A program made the position numbers and the translations under genes. A DNA stretch of 64,000 nucleotides from positions 744,001 to 808,000 of the forward strand of contig JAACMV010000023.1 of the NCBI GenBank assembly GCA_010909725.1. Reading direction: 5' to 3'. Source of the stretch: Picochlorum sp. 'celeri' (taxonomy: Eukaryota > Chlorophyta > Trebouxiophyceae). The notes below the pieces were generated by a model that made no database searches, was not told the DNA's origin, and saw only the letters and a list, made by a program, of their open reading frames with translations. Shown one piece after another: positions 50,785-61,642 of the stretch (positions within the stretch are counted from its first letter, which is position 1; each line of letters opens with the position of its first letter).

Positions 50785-51962
50785 CTATTCTGTATCGGAT
50801 GACCCCATGCCATCCAACAAGGAGTCCATGTCTGGACTGACTGTGATTCTATCCCCAACTGGCCCTAGCATGACGAGATTGTTCTGGTTCTTGTCTACAA
50901 AAGCTAGTTCCTGCCGACCTCTACATTCCATGCCTTTATTGACATCGAATATGATGTCTCCAATCTTCATTTTGACGCTTCCACTCCTGGTGATGAGCAA
51001 TTTCCCAATCACCTTATTTGGCACATCACATAAACTACAACACTGAGTCATCTCATTCACCAGTACCTTGTTGTTCTTTTCTTTTATAATTGGTAGCTTC
51101 TCAGGAAGCTGGAAAAGCATCAGATTGCCATCTGAGGCATCTGTGAACAGGGATGAGATTCGTTCACTTGCTTCCGCATGCTCTGCAGTATCAATATCCC
51201 CTACATCTCTAGGCATATCAGCAGGCGGCTGCACAACTGTGGGGCGATATAATCCTTCATCCATTTCTTCATCACTATCCGAACTACTTCTGCTGCTGCT
51301 AGTGTGCATGTCGGGTATGTCTTCCTTTTTCACAGGCACATCCATATTGACTCCTCGTTTCTGAGTCGACCCAGGCGTTCCTTTCTGTATTGAAGGTCTC
51401 GCATCATCGTTTCCTCTAGTTGTCGTGCGCCGAGGCCCTTTTGATGCAACTGCATACAACACATGCCCACACATGAGCACACCATCCATGTACACAACAA
51501 CCAAAGAAAACCAACACACCTCCTATGCCACCACCGAATGTCACTGTATCCTGAGTCACCTCTCTATGTCGTCTATGAGTTCTATTCTGCGGCGATCTCC
51601 GATGCTGAGCACGTGGAGAAACAGGCTCCTGTTTTACTGCCACTCCTCCTGCAGAAGAAGGACCAGGAGCCTCTTCCGTCTTGACCTGTGCTGGTTTCAC
51701 GAAATTCTTGGGACGAAACTGCAGAAAAATATAATTGGATTATCTGTATAATACGACATTCCCTCCCATAAAGAGGACGCACCCTTGCTGCCATTGAAAC
51801 TTTATTCCCTTCTCCTGTCGAAACAAACAATCCAGTCAGAATTTGGACACTCCACCAATACAAATATATATAATTTGAGATATTTCATACTATGAACGCA
51901 CTTGATCCCATAGAACCGAGACTTCCAAGTCTCTCATGCTGCTTTTGTTCTTTGGGCGGCAT
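50785..51962 (-). CDS. RPC4: RNA polymerase III subunit RPC4 (POLR3D/RPC53), 4 exons
   Basis: Exons 51902-51962, 51783-51814 (32 nt), 51520-51718 and 50785-51449, with introns of 87, 64 and 70 nt, encode 318 aa. RPC4 forms a TFIIF-like module with RPC5 (RPC37) that acts in initiation and termination. The N-terminus runs MAARFRPKNFVKPAQVK after splicing. The middle is disordered and acidic. The C-terminal conserved block is LMLFQLPEKLPI, VPNKVIGKLLITRSGSVKMKIGDIIFDVNKGMECRGRQELAFVD and DRITVSPDMDSLL. The tiny second exon is supported by frame continuity on both sides. The HPAT gene ends 83 bp upstream on the same strand. Confidence 0.9.
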
Positions 51963-52045
51963 GACTGGTCGACTCACACAAATAATTACAACACCATTGC
52001 CTATTATATCCAAGAATAGACTAGTAGTAAAATAAATACACCTAT

Positions 52046-53458
52046 TTACGAACGATGGGCAGCTTTTAATGGCTTCAGAGTTTCGATTGCTCTGTTCATT
52101 TGATTAATCATCATGGAAATGGACTCATGATTCTTCCTGGTGACTGGATTCCCTTCAATAAACTTCCACTGCCCTTCTTTAAATGGAGGTACAGGGTCAA
52201 TTTTAGGTACACGCAATGCGTCTGAAGGATCTGTGTGGAATCTCTTATCATATCCCCAAACATCCTTGTCATCCATTGTTTTAAATATAGTGCATTGCGT
52301 GTAATGAAAAGCATGGGCCTTTCCAAGACTATCATCCGCAGGAGGCTGAACAATGAAGCGATTATCCTCCTTGGTGGTATCCAGCTCAATGCCATTCTTT
52401 GCAATAGCAATGGAGAAACCATACATTTCCCTCACCCACCCCAACTTTTTCTTGATGGCATCATTCGCTTCAATTTTGGCAGCCATATCTTCCCAGTCGT
52501 TGGTAACTCGTAGCCAATTATCCAGCGTCATGAGGATGGGCGCTGGTCCAGAGCTCGGGATGGCATTCACATCCCCACCAGGATACAGAATCTCCATCTC
52601 ATGTGGATGCGCTACTGGATGAATATAGCTGAATGAAAAGCCCCAGGCTTTCTTTCTTGCATCAGCTCCTTGTGGGATATCGAGAGGTTTCATAAAGACA
52701 TAATCGGATTCAATCATATAATACCAATCCTCTCTGAGAAGGCCCGCCTCCTGTGCATACTTCCAAAACTGATTTACTGCATTCGCCCGATCGCTTACCG
52801 GGTATTCACACCAATCATCACACTCTGGTTGTAGAGGATCCGCCCTAAATGTGGGAATTTCATCCGCAAGAGGGTCTGGATCACGTGCTGTGCGATGCAG
52901 TATTCTGGTGAATGCTGTGTGCCGTTCTCCACCAGGCATCTTTTGAATCAATCTATACGTGCCGTAGGCAATCCTCATTTGATAATCTACACATCATCAA
53001 TCAAGAGAAGGATGAGAGATACAGATGGGCAGATCTTGATTGGAGAGCAATCACAGACGTACTTTGATATGGAGACCCGTTTGTTGTACACAGGGTGTGT
53101 ATAGTATCCTTGCTACTCCCCTGTACCCGTAAAGACTGCGTCTTTCCATCTTTATTATTATTATTATACTGTTTATGTATCGTGCTTCGTATCTGCGACA
53201 ACTCGACAAAAGACCCTGCAATAGAAGACGTATTACATATGAGAGCCAGTCCGTCAAAGAAAGGTTCGAATGCCCTCTCTTTTCATCGCAACCTCGAGAG
53301 ATCTATCAAGACTATATATATAAGATTATACACATACCGAAAATGGCATAGCCAACGAGCACACTCGCGAGACACGCGGGGAGAAACACAGCATACGAGC
53401 TCGTCGGTTTCCCAACAGCAGCAGGACTCCGACGAGGATACTGTCCACTCGACGCCAT
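52046..53458 (-). CDS. Hydroxyproline O-arabinosyltransferase-like (HPAT, GT95) Golgi enzyme, 3 exons
   Basis: Exons 53338-53458, 53063-53215 and 52046-52986, with introns of 122 and 76 nt, encode 404 aa. The new N-terminus (MASSGQYPRR...SYAVFLPACLASVLVGYAIFG) is a short cytosolic tail plus one membrane anchor, giving type II Golgi topology. The catalytic part matches HPAT: NYQMRIAYGTYRLIQ, GGERHTAFTRILHR, DEIPTFRADPL, DWYYMIESDYVFMKPLDI, SGPAPILMTLDNW, LGWVREMYGFSIA, FIVQPPADDSLGKAHAFHYTQ and DKRFH. HPATs add the first arabinose to hydroxyproline in extensins and small peptides. The Pro-rich wall protein at 7436-10574 is a plausible type of substrate. Confidence 0.9.
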
Positions 53459-53659
53459 GAATCGCTCCTTCTAAATGAACTACTAAATCAAATAAATATT
53501 TTATCAAGCGCATCGAGTCCAGAGATGCACGATCATATATATACTCAGTGTATCAAGATCTCTCTCTCTCTAAATACTGGCCAGTCTCCATGGAGAGATT
53601 GTTGCTACTCGACGTTTACAAAACCATTCTGACAAAAAATAATTACACGTATACACAAA

Positions 53660-54235
53660 CTATGCAGTAAAGTTGACATTTCCTGCCATAATAATACCCA
53701 CAATAACTCCAAACAAGCCCAGCGCACTTGCAAAAATCTCTACAATCAATATTTTCACAAACAGTGTGGAATTCGCCGCATCAGACAAAGCAGCACTGGA
53801 TCCTACAATCCCAACACTTAATCCACACGCTAAATTCGCAAACCCAGCAGTCAACCCTGCCCCTAGCACCGCAAACCCAGAATTATATGTTGCCAGAGAG
53901 TTGGCATCTTCCTTCGATACAGCATCCGTCTTGGTATTCAGGATAATCGCAACAATCACGCCATAAATAGCTACTGCTTCACAGAAAATAATACTAATGA
54001 GATTTTTAGACGTGATTCGAGGCTCTCGAATCCCAGCTCCGACTAAACTGCTGCCAGTGATGAACATGCCCCAAGCTGCCCCAATTACTGATAATCCTAC
54101 ACACAATCCTACCCCTAATGCTGCCCAGTAATATGGAGAGATGTTTTGAAATAACCAGATCAACCACTGAATGTCTAAAAACCAGGGCAGGTCTGAGCCC
54201 GAGTCGGTATCTGTTTCATTCCCTTGATACGGCAT
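53660..54235 (-). CDS. VMA16: V-type proton ATPase 21-kDa proteolipid subunit c''
   Basis: 191 aa and intronless. It forms part of the rotating c-ring of the V0 sector. There are five hydrophobic helices: an N-terminal extra helix ([17 protein letters not shown]) and two proteolipid hairpins. The essential Glu lies in [18 protein letters not shown], and the second repeat has GSSAALSDA and [23 protein letters not shown]. The length and extra N-terminal segment separate it from the 16-kDa subunit c. Subunit G of the same complex is at 31282-31687. It is divergent from RIC1. Confidence 0.95.
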   Translation of the reverse strand: MPYQGNETDTDSGSDLPWFLDIQWLIWLFQNISPYYWAALGVGLCVGLSVIGAAWGMFITGSSLVGAGIREPRITSKNLISIIFCEAVAIYGVIVAIILNTKTDAVSKEDANSLATYNSGFAVLGAGLTAGFANLACGLSVGIVGSSAALSDAANSTLFVKILIVEIFASALGLFGVIVGIIMAGNVNFTA

Positions 54236-54585
54236 AGTTTGGGAATAGATATCACTATCACTGCTATACCCTTATCTAATTGTACGTATAGACTTAAAAA
54301 AAGGCGATGAAATTGACTGGGTGGGATCAGGTGTACCTCTAGACTCCAGAAATACAGAATTCTCTCTGTAAATAGAACATTAGATATGATCATAATCACA
54401 GTCCTTCGCAATGGGCTATTTTGGTTGATGCATGTCGCAGAGGATGAGATACTTTAATTTCCTTGTTGTGTAACCACGTTGACATTGGAATGCCAATCGA
54501 CAATGGTGGTATCGGGGGAATGGAAACCATGACAACTTTTTGAGTTTTTTCTTCATTCTGCGCTTGGATTGCTACGACAGTAACA
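54236..54585. promoter_or_regulatory. Divergent promoter region between V-ATPase c'' and RIC1
   Basis: 350 bp between two start codons. I see no gene, only short ORFs without conservation. No notable inverted repeats were found. Confidence 0.4.
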
Positions 54586-57500
54586 ATGGTGTATTTTGCA
54601 TATGGATTTCCCAGTTCATTCAGGCTGGAGAGCGAGGCTGAAGTTGGAGGACAAGATCCAGAATCTCTTGGTAAGACTGATACTCCAGGGGACGTTTCCA
54701 CGACACGCCTGGTGTCCATGGGGTGGCCAGATAAAACGGATGATGATGTCGCTGTGCTGGTGACTACTCAAACGGTACAAGTGTGGAGTGGGGGGCAGAG
54801 CAGAGTCAAGCTTGGGGAGAGCAATGTGCCACTGCATACTGGTGACCAACTGGCAAAGGCCTTGTGCTGTGGAGAGAAGAGCAGGGTGGCTGTTGTGAGT
54901 GAGCAAGGATCATTAATGGTGTTTGAGTATCGTTCTGGGGATGTGATGGAGTGGTCAGTGGAACTGGAGAGTCCTTTGCATGCGTATGAGATTGTTCTTG
55001 TGCATCAGGAGTTGCTTGTGCAGACTGACGGAGCCTCGGAGGAAGGTGTTGTGGATATATGCGGGGATGGTGATGTATTTGCAGTTGTGTTCCCTTCAGG
55101 GGATTTTCAGACGTATGATTGGTTCGGAAGATTGATTCATCGGCATTCTCCTTTGGAGAATAACAGTTTAATACGCTATCTGAAGGAATTTGGAGTGAGT
55201 GCCATGTCTTCAATAGTATGCGTAGATTATTGTGCGGCAAGGAGGCTTGTTGCGATGGGGTTTGATAATGGAATTGTACTGCTTGTTCATACTGTTTTGG
55301 GTGAGGCTATGATGGAAGAGAATATGGGGCAACAGGGTCTGTATAAAGTGGTATATGTGCCAAAGAAGAAGGAGGATGGTGGAGCATGTATTCTCTCGTT
55401 TCATCCAAAAGGGCAATATCTTGCTGTTGGTGTACACGCGGCGGATGTTGTGCTGGTGCATTTGGCACATGTGTTTGAAATGAAGGGTGACAATGATATG
55501 TCTGGAAACAATGTTCATGATGTCATGCATCAAGCCATCGCTGCGGATGTTGGATTGGAATCAAAAGTGCTTTCGCTGACAGGGTGGGGTCATCGGAGAA
55601 AGGAATTAGGCAAGGTATCATCGCTGGCGTGGTCTCCAGATGGAAAGGTACTTGCTGTCGGAAATAGAACTCGGGGTTTGACAGTGTGGACCACCCGAGG
55701 GTGTAAGATTCTTTGTACGATACCCTCGACATATAGGGATACTGCACTGCTTGGTGGAATGTCACCGAGGTTGTTGGAGACATCGTTCTCATCATCCCCG
55801 AGTGTTCCAATTCCGCGCATGGAATCGAAAGAGTCTCCAGATGTTCGAAAGAAAACTGAGGATACTGACGTTGGTGCTATTGGAGATGATGGTGTCGTGC
55901 ATATGATTTGGTCTGTGGATGGAGGACATTTGCTAGTCCACGAGGCTGGATCTGATGTGTTCCATGACTTGACATTTGCCCACTGTTGTGACAGCCACGT
56001 TATACGTACATCGAATGCGCCGTTTTGTCGCAGTACCATGAGACTTCCAGATTCTGGAGTGGCAAATTTCTTCCTAATTGGCTCTGATAGATTGTTACTG
56101 ATCACACCATCGGCCCATCTTTCCTCCGAGCCAGGCAGGAAAGATGGTGAAAAAGATGTGCCAGATCTCGTAGTTCAGCATGTGCGCGTTCCACAGCAAT
56201 ACTTGGATACAGGGTTTCCTTTGAAGTTGGCTAGTTTGAATCCCTCGGGTACAGATATAGTGGTATCTGGAAGCCAGGGAGCATGTGTATACCATGTCCT
56301 TCAGAAAAAATGGAGGGTATTTGGTGATGTGACGCAGGACAAAGCAATTCATGCCTGGCATCTTGGGTGGATACATGATGATATTCTGGTCATCTGTGCA
56401 ACTGTACGGGGTGCAAGAAATTCGCGACTACCAAATTCCAAGGCTGCATTATACTATTTTCCAAAACATTATTTGGATGCATCGTCACTGCTTGGGTTCA
56501 CCGAACTCGATGATATTCCCATTTTATTTGATTGCTCAAATGGGCGTTTGTCTTTATTTTTCAAGTCTGGAAAGGTGCAAATAATGAATCATCGAGTCGA
56601 AAGCACCCGTGATCATCAGAATAATGTGCACAGTCTTGATGTGGAAGTTGAGTATGAGTTTGAGACAGAGGAGCAGTTAAGAACTCCTTTGCAATCCATG
56701 ACTGTCATGAACAAGAGCAATAATCACGGACTATGGTGTGTCATGTTATCTGAATGTGGCGACCTATGGTGCCTTGATTTGGAAACAAAAGAATACATTT
56801 CACTCGCTGACAACATAGACTACTTCTGGGTACCTCACCTATGTGACGAAAAGCGCCAGGATGTCCTCCCAAGGAACATTGAAATTCCTTGGTGGACATA
56901 TGGAGAAGGTGGGATGAAACTGTGGTTTGATACGCAGATGTTAGATTCTGGGGAACACTTCTCTGATGGTGATCCAGAACTCGGCTTTGATCCAGAAGTA
57001 TTGCCCATTGGAGTATCACTGGAGGAAGTATCGATAGTTGGATTAATGCATCGAGTACATAGAAAGTATACTTACTTTTCAGGCGGTGTATCCACTGAAT
57101 TTACGCCGTTGCCAGAGAGCCAGCCTGTATTGGCGTGTATGCTTCGCCGATTGCTTCGTAAGGATAGGTTCAAAGATGCCCTGGCCCTTGCAGACATGTA
57201 TTCGCATCGCCCACATTTTTCAAGATCTTTAGAATGGCTTTTATTTACTGCATTAGATGCGAATGAAAACCAACAGATCAAGAATGGTTTGGACAAAAAT
57301 GATGCTGGATCTGATTTGTTGAAAAGTGCAGAACTGTTGTCCCACTTTCCACAATCAGCAGAGTTGGTGGTCTCTGTGGCTAGGAAAACAGAAGCTGAAT
57401 TGTGGCCGCCTTTGTTCCAGGCATCTGGATCTCCAATAACTTTGAGTGAAAACCTGTTGCGAGATGGTGCCTTGGAGCACGCAGCTTGCTGCCTTTTGAT

Positions 57501-58344
57501 CATTAACGAGGTGTTTGGTCAATCTGAGGCATCATCCATGGCACTAAAAATCCTCAAAAGTGCCCTTTCGGTATCAAAGTATACATTGTCTGCTGATTTA
57601 TTGCGATTCTTGGCTCCCGATCAAGACATTGAAGGGCATCAGGAAGCAACTAGGAAAAGCAATGTTCAAGCCAGCTCTGACAAAGGCCCAGGCTATCTTG
57701 GATGGCTGTGGCAAATGGTCGCTCCCACCGAGGCTCCTACTGGCAATAAAATGCCCATTGAAAATTCGACGGACATCGATGACACAACTGAAGATATTGG
57801 GATGGAGAGGACATTGCACGAATCTTGGAAAATTTCCACAGATGATCCAAAATATCTCGATCCCCCTATAGATGCATGGAGGACTTTGGCTAGGCAGGCA
57901 TGGAGACTGCTTGACTCTGGAAATATCAAAGAACTGGCTGTGTTTGACAAGGCAATGAAGGGCTTATTTGGTGGACTGAGTGCGCTCTTTAAGACGACAA
58001 AGTCCCTGCATCCGACTTCTCTTGGTCACACAACTCCCTCATCATCCATGATTGCCTCGGCTCTTTTTGTTGTTAGCAACGAGCTCGCCTCAGCACAGAA
58101 CGAGCTAGAGCTCATTCCAGATTTACTGCAGTCACTTTTAGATTCAGGGAACATCAATTACGCAATTGCGCTGGCTATAGTTGCGAATGAACATGCCGTG
58201 ACCACCAAATTCTGTGCAGAGAACAAAAAGGTTTGGGAATCTCTTGCCACACTCATTGCCAATGATGTCCACCTTTGCGCATTCACAAGTGTTCTCCAAT
58301 CAGCAGCTCTGCCTCATTCCCTTGCAAGGACATTCACAATCTAA
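54586..58344 (+). CDS. RIC1: RIC1 homologue, subunit of the RIC1-RGP1 guanine nucleotide exchange factor for Rab6/Ypt6
   Basis: 1252 aa and intronless, the longest gene in the window. RIC1 with RGP1 activates Rab6 at the Golgi. The N-terminal half holds beta-propeller (WD40-like) repeats: MVYFAYGFPSSFRL at the very start as in the family, then ACILSFHPKGQYLAVG and VSSLAWSPDGKVLAVGNRTRGLTVWTTRGC, the best conserved RIC1 stretch. The C-terminal half is helical, with PVLACMLRRLLRKDRFKDALALADMYSHRPHFSRSLEWLLFTALD, characteristic of the RIC1 domain, and SAELVVSVARKTEAELWPPLF. A Ser/Asp-rich segment near 1040-1100 looks disordered. The full length is comparable with animal RIC1. Confidence 0.9.
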   Translation: MVYFAYGFPSSFRLESEAEVGGQDPESLGKTDTPGDVSTTRLVSMGWPDKTDDDVAVLVTTQTVQVWSGGQSRVKLGESNVPLHTGDQLAKALCCGEKSRVAVVSEQGSLMVFEYRSGDVMEWSVELESPLHAYEIVLVHQELLVQTDGASEEGVVDICGDGDVFAVVFPSGDFQTYDWFGRLIHRHSPLENNSLIRYLKEFGVSAMSSIVCVDYCAARRLVAMGFDNGIVLLVHTVLGEAMMEENMGQQGLYKVVYVPKKKEDGGACILSFHPKGQYLAVGVHAADVVLVHLAHVFEMKGDNDMSGNNVHDVMHQAIAADVGLESKVLSLTGWGHRRKELGKVSSLAWSPDGKVLAVGNRTRGLTVWTTRGCKILCTIPSTYRDTALLGGMSPRLLETSFSSSPSVPIPRMESKESPDVRKKTEDTDVGAIGDDGVVHMIWSVDGGHLLVHEAGSDVFHDLTFAHCCDSHVIRTSNAPFCRSTMRLPDSGVANFFLIGSDRLLLITPSAHLSSEPGRKDGEKDVPDLVVQHVRVPQQYLDTGFPLKLASLNPSGTDIVVSGSQGACVYHVLQKKWRVFGDVTQDKAIHAWHLGWIHDDILVICATVRGARNSRLPNSKAALYYFPKHYLDASSLLGFTELDDIPILFDCSNGRLSLFFKSGKVQIMNHRVESTRDHQNNVHSLDVEVEYEFETEEQLRTPLQSMTVMNKSNNHGLWCVMLSECGDLWCLDLETKEYISLADNIDYFWVPHLCDEKRQDVLPRNIEIPWWTYGEGGMKLWFDTQMLDSGEHFSDGDPELGFDPEVLPIGVSLEEVSIVGLMHRVHRKYTYFSGGVSTEFTPLPESQPVLACMLRRLLRKDRFKDALALADMYSHRPHFSRSLEWLLFTALDANENQQIKNGLDKNDAGSDLLKSAELLSHFPQSAELVVSVARKTEAELWPPLFQASGSPITLSENLLRDGALEHAACCLLIINEVFGQSEASSMALKILKSALSVSKYTLSADLLRFLAPDQDIEGHQEATRKSNVQASSDKGPGYLGWLWQMVAPTEAPTGNKMPIENSTDIDDTTEDIGMERTLHESWKISTDDPKYLDPPIDAWRTLARQAWRLLDSGNIKELAVFDKAMKGLFGGLSALFKTTKSLHPTSLGHTTPSSSMIASALFVVSNELASAQNELELIPDLLQSLLDSGNINYAIALAIVANEHAVTTKFCAENKKVWESLATLIANDVHLCAFTSVLQSAALPHSLARTFTI

Positions 58345-58700
58345 ATGCAATACTTCAAATATAGATAGATAGAGTGTCTTACACAAAATGTAAAAATTGA
58401 GTGTTTTCTGTATGGCATGAAAATGTTTCAGCTCTTTCTCAGGGACAACAGATGATGCCAGGATGCTGACAACAATCCTGCAGATGTGAAAATTCCCTCG
58501 TTCCAGTTTTCTGATTTCTCCTTGCATCCATTTTGCTTTAACAAGTCCCCGATATCAAACATGGATCATTTCTTTCCTTCTTTAAAAATTTAAAACCATC
58601 TTGAAAATGTATGGCTTGACCAAGCACGTCCTCTGCTTGGTGCACAGATTGCATGCGTTTCTGTAAAGTAAAGCGTTGCAAAACAGATGCATTCGTAATT
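58345..58700. other. Convergent 3' flanks of RIC1 and the AGPase-like gene; no gene seen
   Basis: 356 bp between two stop codons. It contains AT-rich TTTAAAAATTTAAA near 58580-58593 and otherwise unremarkable sequence, probably both 3' untranslated regions. Confidence 0.5.
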
Positions 58701-60338
58701 TTATACACGCGTTCCATCTGGTATTACTGCATGCTTCAATATGACCACGATTCCATCCTGTATCATGTATCCCTTCTCTGAGCAGTCAGCCTCTTGAACA
58801 CCTCTCTCATTGGTAATAACACTGTTATCACCAATATAGGCATTTTCGTCCACAATACATCCTTTGAGTGTAACATTCTGGCCGACACCGAATATTGGCT
58901 CTCCATCCTTTTTGGCTTGTTGCCTCAAATCTTCATTCATCCACATTGGACTCCCCAGCACAAGCGTGTCTTCAACAACAGAACCCTCGCCAATCAGGAC
59001 ACGTTCACCAATAATACTGTTCCTCACATGGCAATCAACCAGGACGCATCCGTCCCCAAGGATTGACTCATCAACGTGGACAGTTCCCTGGAGTCTGGCA
59101 GGAGGCAGCATCTTTCCTCTTGTAGAAACAGATCCATCAACCTCGAAAAACTTTATTGGCGCATCTTGTGATGTCAGAGCCAAATTTGCATCATAATAGT
59201 CTTTCAATGTCGAGACGTCCTGCCAGTAACCTTGGTGTTCATACGTGTAAACTCTCTGATTTTTTGCCAGGGCTGTAGGTATGACATGGTGCCCAATATG
59301 CGTCATATGCTCAGCTTTTGCAGGATCCAATAAATTGAACAACGCTTCTCTCTTGAACACATACACACCCATATTCACCAAAATCTCACCATCTTTTTGC
59401 TCGTGAGCAGCAGATGCAAGTGACGCATCATCAGGCTTCTCGTGGAACCCAGTGACACGCCCAAACTGATCTGCAGACAGCACACCCTTTGAGCGTGCTT
59501 TATCTCCTCTCACATAATGACTGCAAATAGTGATATCAGCATTCTTCATACGATGAAATCCCACCACTTTCGACACATCCATGTTGTACATTGCTGATCC
59601 CGACAAAATCACATAGTCACTTGCAGGAGCAACCCCTCTATTCTCATCTTCCAGAGAATCGAGGTTTCTCCTGATAGCATCAGCACTTCCTTTATACCAT
59701 TCGCTTCCACCAATAGTTTGCTGGGCAGTCAACACGTCCACCCAACCACTGTTCCTACCACCAAGACCCATTGGAGGATATGAGGCAGCAATATGCGAAT
59801 GCAACCCATGCGACTGAAACTGAGTCAAAATGTACACCTTATTAATCCCTGACTTTAAGCAGTTATTGATGGGAACATCAATCAACGACATGCAGGACCC
59901 AATGGGCACTGCAGGCATGGCCCTGTTCTTTGTCAAGGGGTTGTTGGTCTCACCCCCGGCCAGAACAACTGCACGCGTCGATCTCGCCATATCCCCATGC
60001 TCAACCCCATACAAGTATGCATCCTGTTTGTTCTCACGCTCGAGCACATCAGCCAGGAGCTCCTCCTGCTCACTCATCAGTCCCACAGCATCTTCCCGAA
60101 CAACATCATCAGTAATCACTGCATGTCCATTCAAATTGCTCGTCGTACTCTTGTGCGAATACGACATTTTAGAACCCTTCTTGCTCGTCATCCTCAGGCC
60201 ACTCTTTGCGGTGCCATCATCTGAAAAGGGTTGACCACCAACATGACACACAGTTGTTGTCCTCCTCGTGCCTACTTGTACGGACCAAGGGATGCTCCCC
60301 TGTCCGTGCGATACCCTTTTTGCTGCCAAACCAAGCAT
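58701..60338 (-). CDS. ADP-glucose pyrophosphorylase-like protein with degenerate active site
   Basis: 545 aa and intronless. AGPase makes ADP-glucose for plastid starch as a heterotetramer of small and large subunits. The nucleotidyltransferase fold and left-handed beta-helix are full length, ending YMIQDGIVVILKHAVIPDGT like plant subunits, and residues 1 to about 115 are an unusually long Ser/Thr-rich extension with a probable transit peptide. The active site is altered. The GGGxGTRLxPLT loop is shortened to AGGETNNPLT (about 127-136). RA(K/T)PAVP reads RAMPAVP (Met141). YRLIDIP reads MSLIDVP. The catalytic Asp of SGDHLYRMD is Ser248 in SGSAMYNMD. A non-catalytic regulatory subunit is the likely reading. 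Confidence 0.9.
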   Translation of the reverse strand: MLGLAAKRVSHGQGSIPWSVQVGTRRTTTVCHVGGQPFSDDGTAKSGLRMTSKKGSKMSYSHKSTTSNLNGHAVITDDVVREDAVGLMSEQEELLADVLERENKQDAYLYGVEHGDMARSTRAVVLAGGETNNPLTKNRAMPAVPIGSCMSLIDVPINNCLKSGINKVYILTQFQSHGLHSHIAASYPPMGLGGRNSGWVDVLTAQQTIGGSEWYKGSADAIRRNLDSLEDENRGVAPASDYVILSGSAMYNMDVSKVVGFHRMKNADITICSHYVRGDKARSKGVLSADQFGRVTGFHEKPDDASLASAAHEQKDGEILVNMGVYVFKREALFNLLDPAKAEHMTHIGHHVIPTALAKNQRVYTYEHQGYWQDVSTLKDYYDANLALTSQDAPIKFFEVDGSVSTRGKMLPPARLQGTVHVDESILGDGCVLVDCHVRNSIIGERVLIGEGSVVEDTLVLGSPMWMNEDLRQQAKKDGEPIFGVGQNVTLKGCIVDENAYIGDNSVITNERGVQEADCSEKGYMIQDGIVVILKHAVIPDGTRV

Positions 60339-60853
60339 TATAGCCTTACTGTGTATGAGAAATCGAAATCCAACGACACCGAAAAATAAAAAATTGTGCT
60401 GTGAGTCGTGTCGTCAAAATGAAAACGCTGATGTGAAAATTGCGCTAAATCCTATATTCTCCACCTCGTTGTGAAATGAAAGTTTCTGAAACTACTCTTG
60501 GGGACAGAGATTCCCCCAGCAACGATGAAAAATGGTGTCCAGACCGAGACAGTCACAGGCGTGATCAACCAATGACTCGAAAACTCTCGTGACTGCACAA
60601 TAGTCCCAACAGGCTCAAATACCACTGCAGTATTACAATAATGAAATGATACAAACCCCAACGATGCAGGCCAAGGGGCTACTAACGCAAACGCGATGCC
60701 GAATGCAGATGATGCAGTAGATACGAATTGGATCGTATCTAATTACATGGACAGTAGCGTCCCATCAAGCAATGCAGTGGATGGTGTACAGGAAGGATAG
60801 AAGCGTGCGATTTTTTAATTTTTTAAATATCTAAACTTTAGACCATGGATACT
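60339..60853. other. Intergenic region; no gene supported
   Basis: 515 bp between the AGPase-like start and the RPL12 stop, both on the minus strand. A minus-strand open frame (about 60455-60740) encodes two hydrophobic stretches but has no ATG, so I do not call it. An AT-rich run lies at 60815-60835. GATACGAATTGGATCGTATC at about 60720-60739 is an inverted repeat with GATACGA/TCGTATC arms. Confidence 0.45.
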
Positions 60854-61354
60854 CTACTCATCAGCAATGACAATGTCACCGGAATCAATCTGCTCCTGAA
60901 TCTCTCTAGGGTCTTGGTTCTCAACGGTGCAGCCTACAGAGACGCACGTGCCTAAGATTTCCTTGCAGGTTCCAGAGAAGGTGGCCGCGCATGATCTGTC
61001 TCTCATGATGCGGGCAATTTCCTTCACATCTTCGAGAGAAATATTACCATCGTGAGGAACGTTAGGATTCTTTTTTCTGTCTCTTGGTGGCTCCTTGAGG
61101 GCACGGATAACCAAAGCTCCTGCAGATGGAACAACAGACACCTTGGCCTGTCTGTTCTGCACAGTCAATTTGACTGTGACACGGAGACCCTTCCACTCCT
61201 TGGCAGTCTGCTTGGCAATGTCTTCTCCAATCTTCTTTGGAGAGAGACCCAATGGACCAATCTTTGGAGCTAAAGAGGATGCGGCACCGACCTCTCCTCC
61301 GGTGGCACGCACAAATACCTCGAGAACCTCGTTTGGATCAAACTTTGGAGGCAT
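60854..61354 (-). CDS. RPL12: Cytosolic ribosomal protein L12 (uL11)
   Basis: 166 aa and intronless. uL11 forms the base of the ribosomal stalk in the GTPase-associated centre. The sequence [57 protein letters not shown] is the eukaryotic form, followed by [52 protein letters not shown] and [19 protein letters not shown]. Length and residues agree with plant RPL12. The sequence just upstream of the ATG has a TTCAG/GTATTTATAAATTCAG context that may mark a 5'-UTR splice or start region. A small Cys-rich ORF ends 75 bp upstream on the same strand. Confidence 0.97.
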   Translation of the reverse strand: MPPKFDPNEVLEVFVRATGGEVGAASSLAPKIGPLGLSPKKIGEDIAKQTAKEWKGLRVTVKLTVQNRQAKVSVVPSAGALVIRALKEPPRDRKKNPNVPHDGNISLEDVKEIARIMRDRSCAATFSGTCKEILGTCVSVGCTVENQDPREIQEQIDSGDIVIADE

Positions 61355-61429
61355 CTTTCAGCTGAATTTATAAATACCTGAAGATTAAAAACTAATAGAG
61401 TCAGTATTATCGATATACATCACTCTGTG

Positions 61430-61642
61430 TCAATGTTGAAAGATTGGCGACGCCATGGCACGCTGGTCTCGTGTTCTGGCTTCGTATGGGCCACGATCCG
61501 TCTCATCTTTCTCATATCTTTTTTTAATGCAGTTTTTTAATGCCATGCATTCAGCATCGGTATAAAAATCGCAAGTCTGCGTCGGCTGGTTCATGGCCTG
61601 CCGCCAACAGGGCTCCTCATTCTTCCTCGACACGTATGGCAT
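61430..61642 (-). CDS. Possible small Cys-rich protein
   Basis: 70 aa, ATG at 61642. Four Cys are spaced C-x11-C-x7-C-x5-C (CWRQAMNQPTQTC, ECMALKNC), followed by a charged helix (IKKRYEKDETDRG). The pattern recalls small twin-cysteine mitochondrial intermembrane-space proteins but does not match the canonical CX9C spacing, so no family is assigned. The ORF could also be the last exon of a longer gene, since an open frame rich in Gly and Pro lies just upstream (about 61662-61820). Confidence that it is a real gene is moderate to low. Confidence 0.4.
   Translation of the reverse strand: MPYVSRKNEEPCWRQAMNQPTQTCDFYTDAECMALKNCIKKRYEKDETDRGPYEARTRDQRAMASPIFQH

Noticed and set aside
53255..53285. 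GGTTCGAATGCCC resembling a tRNA T-loop
   Set aside because: It lies in intron 1 of the HPAT gene and no matching D-arm, anticodon arm or acceptor stem surrounds it. No tRNA was found in the window.
60455..60740. Open minus-strand frame with two hydrophobic stretches
   Set aside because: There is no ATG anywhere in the frame and no consistent splice partner.
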